Positions 38,327-47,546 of a DNA stretch of 64,000 nucleotides are shown piece by piece (the first letter of the stretch is position 1; every line of letters starts with the position of its first letter). This DNA is from Pannonibacter phragmitetus_B (lineage in GTDB: Bacteria > Pseudomonadota > Alphaproteobacteria > Rhizobiales > Stappiaceae). The notes below the pieces were generated by a model. It was not told the origin of the DNA, made no database searches, and was given only the letters and a program-made list of their open reading frames with translations. The position numbers and the translations under genes are program-made. The stretch covers positions 1 through 64,000 of the forward strand of contig NZ_JBNINT010000002.1 in assembly GCF_050510895.1 (NCBI RefSeq), given 5' to 3'.

Positions 38327-40051
38327 CTATTGCGCCAGCCGCAGCCGGGCGTAGCGGCTGCCTTCACGGGCCAGCAGCTCGGCTTCGCTGCCTTCCTCGA
38401 CAATGCGTCCCTGTTCCACCACGAAGACCCGGTCGGCGCCTGCGATGGTGGCCAGACGGTGGGCAATGATCAGTGTGGTGCGGCCGGTGGACAGCTCGGC
38501 CAGCGATTGCTGGATGGCCTTTTCCGTCTCCGTGTCGAGGGCGGAGGTTGCCTCGTCGAGGATGAGGATGGGCGGGTTCTTGAGGAAGATCCGGGCAATG
38601 GCCAGCCGCTGCTTCTGCCCGCCGGACAGTTTCACCCCGCGCTCGCCGATCACCGTATCAAGGCCTTCGGGCAGGCTTTCCACCAGCCCGTCCAGTCTTG
38701 CCCGGCGCACGGCCTCGCGGATATCGGCTTCGCTGGCGCCAAGGCGGCCATAGGCGATGTTCTCGCGGATGGTTCCGGCAAAGAGGAACACGTCCTGCTG
38801 CACGATGCCGATGTTGGAGCGCAGCGACTTGAGCGCCAGATCGCGGATATCGGCGCCGTCGATCGAAATGGCACCGCCGGTCACGTCATAGAAGCGCGGC
38901 AGCAGGGAGCAGATGGTCGTCTTGCCCGCGCCCGAAGAGCCGACGAAAGCCACCGTTTCACCCGCCTTGATGGAGAAGGAGATGCCATTGAGGAGCGGTG
39001 CATCCGCCTTGTAGCCGAACTGCACATCCTTGTAGGCGATATCGCCGTTGAGGCGCCCCACAGCACGGGCTGACGGACGGTCGGCAATATCCGGCTTGAC
39101 GGCCAGGAAGGAGAGATAGCGCTGGAAACCGGCGATGCCCTTCGGATAGGTCTCGATGACGGAATTGATCTTCTCCACCGGGCGGAAGAACACGTTGACC
39201 AGCAGCAGGAAGCCGACAAAGCCGCCCGCACTCAACTCGCCGCGCACCACGAACCAGGAGCCCGCCAGCATCACCACCACCTGCACGAAGCGCATGGACA
39301 GGTAGGACAGGGACATGGAGGCGGCCATCACCTTGTAGGCGGCAAGCTTCGTGTCGCGGTAATTCGTGTTGCTCGTGGCGAAGAGCGCGCGCTCGTGGTC
39401 CTCGTTGGCAAAGGCCTGCACCACGCGGATGCCGCCGACATTTTCCTCGATCCGGGCGTTGAAATCCGCCACCCGGCCATAGAGCGCATGCCAGGTTGCC
39501 GTCATGCGGCTGCCGAAGTGGGTCGTCACCCAGGCGGTGACAGGCACGACGAAACCGGTGATCAACGCCAGTTCCATATGCACATGCAGCATCAGGAAGA
39601 AGGCGCCGATCAGCGTCATCAGCGCGATGAACAGATCTTCCGGGCCATGGTGAGCCACCTCACCAATTTCCTCCAGGTCCTTGGTCAGCCGGGCAACGAG
39701 ATGGCCGGTCTTTTGATTGTCGAAATAGCCGAAGGACAATTTCTGCAAGTGATCAAAGGCCTTGCGGCGCATCTCCGTTTCAATGGCGATGCCCAGCATG
39801 TGGCCCCAATAGGTGACGACGATCTGAAGCCCCGCATTGAAGAAATAGATCGCCATCAGCCCCAGAACCGCCAGCGCGATCAGTCCCAGCTGGCCTGTCG
39901 GCAGCAGCCGGTCGATGAACAGCGTCACCGCCAGCGGGAAGGCAAGTTCCAGCATGCCGGACGCAACGGCGCTGCCGAAATCCAGCGCAAAAAGGCCCTT
40001 GTGCGGCTTGTAATAGGCGGCAAAGCGCCGGATCAGATCAGATTTTGTCAT
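38327..40051 (-). CDS. ABC exporter, fused permease-ATPase (MsbA/MDR-like)
   Basis: 574-aa half-transporter. Residues 15-310 hold six transmembrane helices typical of type I exporters, with the RLTKDLEEIGE and FNARIEENVGGIRVVQAFANE coupling region. Residues 330-574 hold the ATPase: Walker A GSSGAGKTT, Q-loop IVQQDVFLF, signature LSGGQKQRLAIAR, Walker B ILILDEATSALD and H-loop IIAHRLAT. The substrate (lipid, drug or siderophore) cannot be told from sequence. It lies alone between the copper genes and an iron-type ATPase. Intact. Confidence 0.88.
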   Translation of the reverse strand: MTKSDLIRRFAAYYKPHKGLFALDFGSAVASGMLELAFPLAVTLFIDRLLPTGQLGLIALAVLGLMAIYFFNAGLQIVVTYWGHMLGIAIETEMRRKAFDHLQKLSFGYFDNQKTGHLVARLTKDLEEIGEVAHHGPEDLFIALMTLIGAFFLMLHVHMELALITGFVVPVTAWVTTHFGSRMTATWHALYGRVADFNARIEENVGGIRVVQAFANEDHERALFATSNTNYRDTKLAAYKVMAASMSLSYLSMRFVQVVVMLAGSWFVVRGELSAGGFVGFLLLVNVFFRPVEKINSVIETYPKGIAGFQRYLSFLAVKPDIADRPSARAVGRLNGDIAYKDVQFGYKADAPLLNGISFSIKAGETVAFVGSSGAGKTTICSLLPRFYDVTGGAISIDGADIRDLALKSLRSNIGIVQQDVFLFAGTIRENIAYGRLGASEADIREAVRRARLDGLVESLPEGLDTVIGERGVKLSGGQKQRLAIARIFLKNPPILILDEATSALDTETEKAIQQSLAELSTGRTTLIIAHRLATIAGADRVFVVEQGRIVEEGSEAELLAREGSRYARLRLAQ

Positions 40052-40110
40052 GGAACTTCAGGGCTTTACAGGCAGGGCAGGGGAGGCTGGAGGAGAAAAG
40101 TCTTCTCCTT

Positions 40111-40330
40111 TTGCCGCAGCGCTCCTCTCCCCCTTGAGGGGAGATGTCAGCGCAAGCTGACAGAGGGGGATGGAAGCGCTTCAGCACGGCGGGAACTCTC
40201 TTGATGACGGACAGCCAGATACCCCCTCTGCCCCCTGCCGGGGGCATCTCCCCCTCAAGGGGGAGAGAAGTTGGGGCCTGGCTGGCCGTCCGTGGTAAAC
40301 ACCGCCCCGGCAAAGGGCAGGGGAGGGGGA
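40111..40330. repeat. second large copy of the mosaic intergenic repeat
   Basis: The core matches 12069-12280: CTCTCCCCCTTGAGGGGAGA, then a variable dyad (TGTCAGCGCAAGCTGACA), and later CCCCCTCTGCCCCCTGCC with CTCCCCCTCAAGGGGGAG. The long outer inverted repeats seen in the first copy are not conserved here. It lies between the divergent ABC exporter and FhuC-type genes. Confidence 0.7.
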
Positions 40331-40424
40331 CAGCAACGGCGGGCAGGGCGCTTGACCTTTCGGCCCCGATCCGCGAAACATGAAAACATAACTCCAGTTT
40401 GACCAGTAACGGAATCCGGGTTTC

Positions 40425-41258
40425 ATGTCCATGACTGCCAGCGCCCTGCGGGCTGACACCACGCTGTCCCTCGACCTTTCGCTGGCCCCGGCCTTTTCCC
40501 TGGAGAAGGTCAGCTTCCGCCTTGGAGACAAGGTGCTGTTGCAGCCGCTGGATCTGGAGCTGCCAGCGGGCAAATCCATCGCGCTCATCGGGCACAACGG
40601 CTCGGGCAAATCCACGCTGCTGAAGCTGCTCGGCCGCCAGCAGGAAGCCGCCGGTGGCATCATCCGCTTTCAGGGCGAGGCGCTGAGCCGCTGGAGCCCC
40701 CGCGCCTTCGCCCGCAAGCTGGCCTATCTGCCGCAGCACACGCCCGTTGCCCCCGGCATGCTGGTGCGGGAGCTGGTGGCCCTTGGCCGCTATCCCTGGC
40801 ACGGCGCCCTTGGCCGCTTTGGCACTGCCGACAAGGCCAAGGTGGACGAGGCGCTGGCCCGCACCGCCATGGAGCCTTTCGCGGACCGGCTGGTGGACAC
40901 GCTGTCGGGCGGCGAACGCCAGCGCGCATGGCTGGCCATGATGGTGGCGCAGGATGCGGACTGCCTGCTGCTGGACGAGCCGATTTCCGCGCTCGACATC
41001 GGCCATCAGCTGGAGGTGCTGGGCCTGATCCGCGATCTGGTGCGCGACAAGGGGCTGACAGCCATCACCGTGCTGCATGACATCAACATGGCAGCCCGCT
41101 TCTGCGATCACATCGTGGCGCTGCGTTCGGGGCAGAAGATCCTTGAGGGCAGCCCGGCGGACATCATGACCAGCGAGGCGCTGCGGCGCATCTACAACGT
41201 CGATATGGACGTGCTGCCCGCTTCCACCTCCGGCCATCCGGTCGCGCTGGTGCGCTGA
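40425..41258 (+). CDS. FhuC/FepC-type iron-siderophore ABC ATPase (orphan)
   Basis: 277-aa ATP-binding protein of the ferric-siderophore/cobalamin importer class: Walker A GHNGSGKS, the class-typical LVALGRYPWHGALG, signature LSGGERQRAWLAM, Walker B LLLDEPISALD and VLHDINMAARFCDHI. About 20 extra N-terminal residues precede the domain. No permease or binding protein gene is adjacent, so its partners must be elsewhere. An AT-rich stretch (40375-40410) just upstream probably carries the promoter. Confidence 0.85.
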   Translation: MSMTASALRADTTLSLDLSLAPAFSLEKVSFRLGDKVLLQPLDLELPAGKSIALIGHNGSGKSTLLKLLGRQQEAAGGIIRFQGEALSRWSPRAFARKLAYLPQHTPVAPGMLVRELVALGRYPWHGALGRFGTADKAKVDEALARTAMEPFADRLVDTLSGGERQRAWLAMMVAQDADCLLLDEPISALDIGHQLEVLGLIRDLVRDKGLTAITVLHDINMAARFCDHIVALRSGQKILEGSPADIMTSEALRRIYNVDMDVLPASTSGHPVALVR

Positions 41259-41284
41259 GCCTGCGGGCAGGCAGATGTTGCTTT

Positions 41285-41530
41285 GATGCCGGAAAGGCAA
41301 GCCGTTTCAAGGTCTTGCTTCTTTGGCTAAGGCATCTCATTTCCCCTCCCCGTTGAGCTGTCATCGTACTTGAAGCCTGTGACGGCCTGGGGACAGCCGC
41401 GGTCTGATCACTCCGGCACGGCGTGTCAGCCCCCTCCCCACGAGGGGAAGGGGGCGGCAAGCGTCCTTACGAAAAGCAAACGCCTCATTGCGGGCAGTTT
41501 CCAGACCTGATGTGTGAATCCGGTAGCTCA
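41285..41530. repeat. mosaic intergenic repeat copy
   Basis: Its left part (TGATGCCGGAAAGGCAAG to CATTTCCCCTCCCC) is also seen at 43046-43120. The middle (CACGGCGTGTCAGCCCC) and right (GAAAAGCAAACGCCTCATTG, then TGATGTGTGAATCCGGTAG) are also seen at 29500-29680. The intergenic region 41259-41721 holds this repeat and no gene. Confidence 0.6.
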
Positions 41531-41721
41531 AGGGGAGAGAGGGCGCTACGGCTCAAGCGCTTGCGCAAATCCACCACCGCACACCGCCTCCCCTCTGGAC
41601 ATCAGGCAGGGGAGGGGCCTACTGTGCGTTTGTGCACAAACTGGTTTTCTCCAGTTTCCTCAACGCATAAGCCTTCTCGAAACGGGGTGCGCCCGCATCC
41701 TGATCTCACGGATTGCCACAT

Positions 41722-42185
41722 ATGACTGACGGATCTGAAAAGACCGCCTTTCTTTCCGCACGCGTGCCGGTCAGCCTCAGAAACCGGTTCAAGGCCGTTG
41801 CCGCGCAGCGGGGCTCAAGGTGCAGGAGCTTCTGAACGAGCTGCTGACCAGCTACACGGAAGGGCTGAACCGGCGCGAGCCTTCGGCGACGGAGGTCATC
41901 CACCTTCTGCGCGCCCAGAAGGAGCGGCTGATGCGCCTCGGCCTTCTGCATCTGTATCTCACCGGCGCACTGGCCCGGGGCGAGCCTTCCACCGGGCAGG
42001 AGGTGAACCTGTCCTATGAGCTGGACCCGCAGGCGGGCTTGTCCCTGCTCAGCATTGGCCGGGTGGGAGACATCATCACCGCCTCCCTGCCGGATGACCT
42101 GAAGGTCACGCTCGTTCCCCGCAAGAAAGCCGTTTCCTCCGCCACCTATGCCAGCAGCGCGGATGACGAGATCCGGGTGTTTTGA
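41722..42185 (+). CDS. RHH domain fused to degenerate MNT-type nucleotidyltransferase domain (one frameshift)
   Basis: About 154 aa when repaired. Residues 8-48 (FLSARVPVSLRNRFKAVAAQ, then KVQELLNELLTSYTE) look like a ribbon-helix-helix DNA-binding domain. Residues 53-154 follow the pattern of minimal nucleotidyltransferases (MNT): a helix ATEVIHLLRAQKERLMRLG, strand LHLYLTGALARGEP in place of the usual LFGSxARGE, VNLSYELDPQAGLSLL in place of DVDLLVExDPxxGLSL, KVTLVPR, and EIRVF at the end. The catalytic acidic pair is lost (EVN where DVD is expected). One G is missing in GGGG 41810-41813. It is followed within 31 bases by a metallophosphoesterase. Domain calls are by eye. Confidence 0.7.
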
Positions 42186-42215
42186 GGGAGAGGGGAGGGG
42201 CGCCCACGCCGCCCA

Positions 42216-42962
42216 ATGGAGGCCCGCATGCGCATTGCCGTCATTTCCGATGTTCATGGCAACCTGATTGCCCTCGATGCGGTTCTGGACCACATCGCCC
42301 GGCAGCGGCCGGACGCGATTGTCAATCTGGGCGATCTTGTCTCCGGCCCCTATGATCCCCACGGCAGCGCCGAGCGCCAGATGGGCCTTGCGGCCCTGAC
42401 CCTCGCGGGCAACCACGAGCGCCAGTTGCTGGCAGGCGGAACCGGGGCATCTGACAGTTTCGCCAGAGCCCGGATCACGCAGACCCATCTGGACTGGATC
42501 GCCAGCCTGCCGCAAACGCTGACACTGGCCGATGGCGAGGTCTTCGCCTGCCATGGCAGCCCGGCGGGCGGCGACCTTGAGTATCTGCTGGAAGATGTCA
42601 GCCGGGGCTTCCCCGTGCTGGACACGCAAGGTGCCATCGCCAGCCGCCTGACGGGTATTGGCGGCGCCCGCGTCTTGCTGTGTGGCCATACCCACATTCC
42701 GCGCCTTGCCTGGGTGGACGGGGTCCTGATCGTCAATCCCGGCAGCGTGGGCATGCCGGCCTATGACGACGACACCCCCGTGCCGCATGTGATGGAGGCA
42801 GGCACCCCGCATGCCCGCTATGCCACGGTCGAGCGCACGCCGGACGGCTGGACCGCCAGCTTCCATGCCATCCCCTATGACTTTGCCGCAGCAGCGGAAC
42901 AGGCACGGCAGGCAGGCCGTGAGACCACCGCAACAGCCACCACGACCGGACGCCTCAGGTAG
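42216..42962 (+). CDS. YfcE-like metallophosphoesterase
   Basis: 248-aa (or 244 aa from ATG 42228) calcineurin-type phosphoesterase. Metal-site motifs in order: ISDVHGN, NLGDLVSGP, LAGNHER, ACHGSP and LCGHTHIPR, ending with IVNPGSVGMP. The family hydrolyses phosphodiesters or phosphomonoesters with a dimetal centre. It follows the RHH/MNT-like gene in the same direction with a 30-base gap, so the two may form a small operon. Confidence 0.87.
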   Translation: MEARMRIAVISDVHGNLIALDAVLDHIARQRPDAIVNLGDLVSGPYDPHGSAERQMGLAALTLAGNHERQLLAGGTGASDSFARARITQTHLDWIASLPQTLTLADGEVFACHGSPAGGDLEYLLEDVSRGFPVLDTQGAIASRLTGIGGARVLLCGHTHIPRLAWVDGVLIVNPGSVGMPAYDDDTPVPHVMEAGTPHARYATVERTPDGWTASFHAIPYDFAAAAEQARQAGRETTATATTTGRLR

Positions 42963-43047
42963 GGCACCGGCTCAAGGCCGCTCCTTACCCATCCGCAGGG
43001 CTACGGCATGTACACAGCGGGCGGGAAAACGCTACAGACTTAGCTCT

Positions 43048-43165
43048 GATGCCAGAAAAGATAAGCAGTCGAAGGGTTTGCCTCCTCTGACTGAGGCCTC
43101 TCGTTTCCCGTCCCCATTAAGGGGAGGGAAGCTGACACGCCGTGCCGTGAAGCCTTGACCGGAAC
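43048..43165. repeat. fragment of the mosaic intergenic repeat
   Basis: CTCTGATGCCAGAAAAGATAAG and the following CCTCTCGTTTCCCGTCCCC resemble 41282-41352, with AAGGGGAGGGAAGCTGACACG after it. The gap 42963-43422 contains this fragment and otherwise nothing I can assign apart from the upstream region of the tannase gene. Confidence 0.5.
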
Positions 43166-43422
43166 GTCCCGCCCGGACTGCAACTCTATTTCGCGGGACG
43201 ATAGATTTTTCAGCAAAACCGCTTCCAAAGCCTGCGAAACATTTGGGCTATCAGCCACTTATTGCGCCTTGACGGTTGATGGGTTCGCGCCCTCATTATT
43301 GCATGTACACAAATGATATTTGCCGTTCCAGCAGGTACAAGGCCCACAAGCGGCCGGCCTGAACAAACGCCGCCAGAGGCGAACAGCAATGAAGTTTCAC
43401 CAGCCAGCAGAAAGGTTACACA

Positions 43423-45074
43423 ATGCAAGATGCCATTGCGACTTGGAGATATTGCGGCTCCATGACGGTGCTTGCCGCGCTTCTACTGTCAACAGGCATA
43501 ACCCGGGCAGAGGAAGCCTCACCCGCTTTCATCGAAGCTTGCCGTGCAGTCAATCAGACCGGCGTGCCGGAGGGACAGGTTACCCAGGCCCAGTTCAACC
43601 GCGAAGAAGCTGTGGGCGGCACCAAGGTTCCGGCCCATTGCCTGATCCGTGGCGTCATGCGTGAAAGAAAGGGCAAAGACGGGCGGTCCTATGCGCTCAA
43701 TTTCGAACTGAGACTTCCAGTAAGCTGGAACCAGCGGTTCTTCTTCAACGGCGGCGGCGGGGTTGACGGGCGCCTCCCGCCGGCAACCGGCAGCTACAGC
43801 TTTGGCGGCCACGCCACCACCCCTGCAGGATGGCTATGCAGTTGTGACCCACGATGGCGGCCATGTCGCGGACTACACCAATCTGCAGAGCAACACGGCC
43901 TTCCTGTTTGGCGGCGAACATCAGGCACGGCTGATGTACGGCCACGAGCACATTCCGCTCGTTGCAGCCGCAGCACGGCAGCTCATCTCCGCCGTCTACA
44001 GCGAAGAGCCCAAGTTTTCCTACTTTGTTGGCTGCTCGAATGGCGGCCGTCAGGCACTGATGGCGGCCCAGCGTTATCCTGACCTGTTCGACGGGATCAT
44101 CGCCAACGCTCCTGGCTTCCGGCTTGCCCAGGCCTCGATCGACGGCGGCATCTTCCGAACCCAGCTCGCCGCATCCGTTGCCCCCGGCTGGAAGACGGCA
44201 CCCCGGACTGGGAGAACACGCTGACCCCAGAAGAGGAAGGCATCGTCAAGTCCCGCATCCTGGCCACCTGCGACGCCCTGGACGGTGCCGAAGACGGCAT
44301 GGTGAGCAACTGGCAGCAATGCAACCCCGATCCGATGGACTGGGTCTGCACCGGCAGCTCCACGGACTGTCTCAGCCCCGAAAAGGCCTCCTATGTCAAA
44401 ACCTTCATGGAAGGGGCAAAAACATCGGACGGCAAGCAGGTCTACTCGCGGTGGCACTATGACCCGGGAATGGTTGGCGAGATGGGCTCCCCCTCGCCAC
44501 GTGCCCGCTGGATCTTTGCCGGCGAGTCCTCGCATGTCTACACCACGCCGCCAACCATCACATCCGGCATTGCAGGCTATGCGCTTGAGGCCGATCTCGA
44601 TGAGGAATTCGCAAAGCTTTTCGCCACAACGGCCGAATTTCCTGTCAGCGGCGCGGAATTCACCAACGCAGAAAGCCCGGATCTCGATGCATTCAAGGCA
44701 GCAGGATCAAAGCTTTTCATCATGAACGGGACAGCAGACTGGGCTTTCTCCTTCCATGACGTTGTGGCCTACCGCGATGCTGTGGCGGAGCGTTACGGCG
44801 AGGCGGAAACAGACGCCTTCATGAAAGTCTTCGCCGTTCCGGGCATGGATCATTGCCGTGGCGGAGCCTACGGAACGGATCGCATGGACTTCATGACCCC
44901 GCTGGTGGAATGGGTCGAGAAGGGGGTCGAGACAACCGAGGTCATGTCGGAAGCCCGCGCCGAGGCAAAGGTTTCATGGCCTGGCCGGACCCGCCCCATC
45001 TGCGCCTATCCCAGGCAAGCCTTCTACAAGGGGAGGGCGATATTGAGGATGGGGCGAACTTCGTCTGCCGCTAG
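43423..45074 (+). CDS. tannase/feruloyl esterase family protein (three frameshifts)
   Basis: About 550 aa when repaired. A signal peptide (MTVLAALLLSTGITRA, residues 14-29) precedes a serine esterase of the tannase family: nucleophile motif GCSNGGRQALMAAQRYP, the DLFDGIIANAPG block, and the catalytic Asp/His region NGTADWAFS to PGMDHCRGG. The C-terminus AYPRQAFYKGEGDIEDGANF is typical. Breaks: an extra G in GGGG 43759-43762 (removal gives GGGGLTGASRRQP), a lost base near 44181-44187 (repair gives GLEDGTPDWENTL), and a lost G in GGGG 45030-45033. It hydrolyses esters of plant phenolic acids in the periplasm or outside; the substrate is not known. Confidence 0.88.
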
Positions 45075-45189
45075 AGCCCTTCCTGCAAGACCGGGAACCG
45101 GCCTTGCCGCCGGACTCTTCTGAGAACAACCGGTTTGCCTGCCCCCGTTCGCAAGGGCAGGCGGGCCGGCCTTCACCTTCTCCGGCCCC

Positions 45190-46035
45190 TTACCCGCCGC
45201 CCGGCTGGTCCGCCGCGGGCGTGCCCCTTGCCAGAAAACTCTGGGGCGGGGTACCGAAGTAGCTGCGGAAGGCGGCGGAGAAGGCGCTGGCGCTGCCATA
45301 GCCCAGCCGGTGGGCGATTTCCGTGCTGCTGTGGCCGCGGTTGAGCAGTTCCAGCGCCGAAAGCAGCCGCAAGCGGCTGCGCCATTGCCGGAAGGTGAGC
45401 CCCGTTTCCCCATGGAACAGGCGCTCCAGCGTGCGGATGCTGGCTCCGGCCATGGCGCCAAGCTCTGCCAGAGACCGGCCGTCTCCCGGATTGGCCACCA
45501 GATGCCGCGTCACACGCAGCAGGCGCGGATCATGGCCGCCGGGCAGATGCAGCGGGGCTTCGGCAAGTGCTGCGATTTCTTCCAGCGCGAGAGCATGGAG
45601 ATGCCGGTGATGACTGGAGGCGCCAGCCTCCGGCCCGCCCATGCTGCACAGCCGCAGGATGATTTCCCGCATCAGCCCCGTCATCAGCCGCACGCTGCAG
45701 GCGGAGCCCGAAAGGGCAGGGCGCCCCTCAAGTGCGCTGGGGTCCACATAGAGATTGCGGATCTCCACATCCGTTTCTGAAACCGTGTGATGCGGCACAC
45801 CGCCGGGAATCCAGACCGCATGGGACGGCGGCACGATCCACACTCCGTCCGCGCTGAACACACGCAGCACGCCGCGCACGGCCCACAGAAGCTGGCTGCG
45901 GGGGTGGCTGTGCGGGGCGACGGCCCAGCCGGGCGCCAGCCTCTCGCTGCGGGCCAGAACCGGCCGCTCCGGATCAATCACGAAGGCCGTGGGGGAGGGG
46001 GCGGCATTTGGCGTGTCAGCGACATCAATTGGCAT
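45190..46035 (-). CDS. AraC-family transcriptional regulator
   Basis: 281 aa. The N-terminal cupin-type sensor domain (HSHPRSQLLWAVRGVLRVF, VPPSHAVWIPGGVPHHTV) is followed by a C-terminal double HTH (SLAELGAMAGASIRTLERLF and STEIAHRLGYGSASAFSAAF). It is divergent from the DASS permease with a 71-base gap, so regulation of that permease is likely. Control of the neighbouring esterase is possible. Intact. Confidence 0.9.
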   Translation of the reverse strand: MPIDVADTPNAAPSPTAFVIDPERPVLARSERLAPGWAVAPHSHPRSQLLWAVRGVLRVFSADGVWIVPPSHAVWIPGGVPHHTVSETDVEIRNLYVDPSALEGRPALSGSACSVRLMTGLMREIILRLCSMGGPEAGASSHHRHLHALALEEIAALAEAPLHLPGGHDPRLLRVTRHLVANPGDGRSLAELGAMAGASIRTLERLFHGETGLTFRQWRSRLRLLSALELLNRGHSSTEIAHRLGYGSASAFSAAFRSYFGTPPQSFLARGTPAADQPGGG

Positions 46036-46106
46036 GATGATGGTCTAACGCATTTCAGCCACAGAAGCTAGTTTGGCCTCCCCGCATCAGACCAGGATGT
46101 TCTGCC

Positions 46107-47533
46107 GTGACCAGCCCCATTCCCTTGCGCAAGGCGCTCGCCTTTGGCCTTATCGCCGTTTCGCTGCTGATTGCCGTGTTCCCGCCAGCCCCCTTGAGCC
46201 CGGTTCAGGGGCAGACGCTGGCCATCATTCTTGTAACTCTGGGGTTCTGGGCAACAGGCCTCGTGCCCAACTATCTGGCGGCGCTGATTTTCTTCGCTTC
46301 GGCACTGATCTTGAAACTCGCCCCCGCGCCTCTGGTGTTTTCCGGCTTTTCCTCGGCGGCCATCTGGCTGATCGTCTCCGGCTTCGTCATCGGCAGTGCC
46401 ATCAGCCTGTCCGGGCTGGGCGACAAGCTGGCGGCCAGTCTCGCGCCGATGCTGACCGGCAGCTATCTGCGCCTCATCGGCGGGCTGATGCTGATTGCCA
46501 TGATCCTCGGCTTCCTGATGCCGTCCTCCGTCGGCCGCGCCGTGGCGCTGATACCCGCAGGCATGGCACTGGCTGCCCGCTGCGGCTTTGAGCCGGGCTC
46601 CAATGGGCGCATCGGCATTGCGGTGGTGCTGGCCATCGGCTGCAACATGCCAAGCTTTGCCATTCTGCCGTCCAACATTCCCAACATGGTGCTGTCCGGT
46701 GCCGCCGAGACCATTTACGGCACCCATTTCAGCTATGTCGATTATCTGCTGCTGCACTATCCGGTGCTGGGCATCGTCAAGTCAGCGCTGATCGTGTTTC
46801 TGGTGCTGAAGTTCTTTCCGGCACGGATCAGCCGCGCCCCCGGCCAGATGCCCGATGCCGCCCCGCAGAAGCCGGAAGCCGAAGATGCCGCCACCGCACG
46901 GCTGAAAACCGCGCTCATTCTCATGGTCACCCTGGGCTTCTGGGCAACGGACAGCCTGCATGGCATCAATCCGGCCTGGATCGGCCTGGCGGCAGCCATC
47001 CTTTGATGCTGCCGGGCATCGGCATCGTGCCGCCACAGACCTTCAAGACCTCCGCCGATTTCGGCACGCTGCTGTTTGTGGCCGGTGCGCTGGCGGTGGG
47101 CACGCTGGTCAATCAGTCCGGCCTTGGCACGCTCATCGGGCAGGGGCTTCAGGCGGTTCTGCCGCTGGCCCCGGTGGAAACGGGCGCGCAGACGTCGGTA
47201 CAGGGCCTCGTCAACTTCATGTCGCTGACGCTGATGAGCTTCGGCACCAGCCTCGTCGCCACCGTCCCCAGCGCTCCGGCGGTGCTGACGCCCATGGCGC
47301 AGGAGCTTGCCACAGCCTCCGGCTTCAGCCTCGATGCGGTGCTGATGACGCAGGTGCCCGGCTTCTCCACCGTGCTGATGCCCTATCAGGTGGCACCGCT
47401 GATCATCGCCATGCAGATGTCGGGCGAGCGGCTGACCCATCTCTCACGGCTGCTGCTGCCACTGACCGCCATCACCCTGCTGCTGCTCCTGCCGCTCGAC
47501 TATCTCTGGTGGCGGCTGCTGGGCTGGGTGTAA
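46107..47533 (+). CDS. DASS/SLC13-family anion permease (one frameshift)
   Basis: About 475 aa, with about 12 hydrophobic segments. Family landmarks are LGFWATGLVPNYLAALIFF near the start, SLSGLGDKLAA, MPSSVGRAVALIPAGMALA (an SNT/SxxP-like region), CNMPSFAILPSNIPN, and in the second half FGTSLVATVPSAPAVLTPMA. It imports di- or tricarboxylates, or related organic anions, with Na+ or H+. The frame is broken near 47003; one base more gives AAAILLMLPGIGIVPP. Divergent from the AraC regulator. Confidence 0.87.
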
Positions 47534-47546
47534 CACCAGATCAAGA

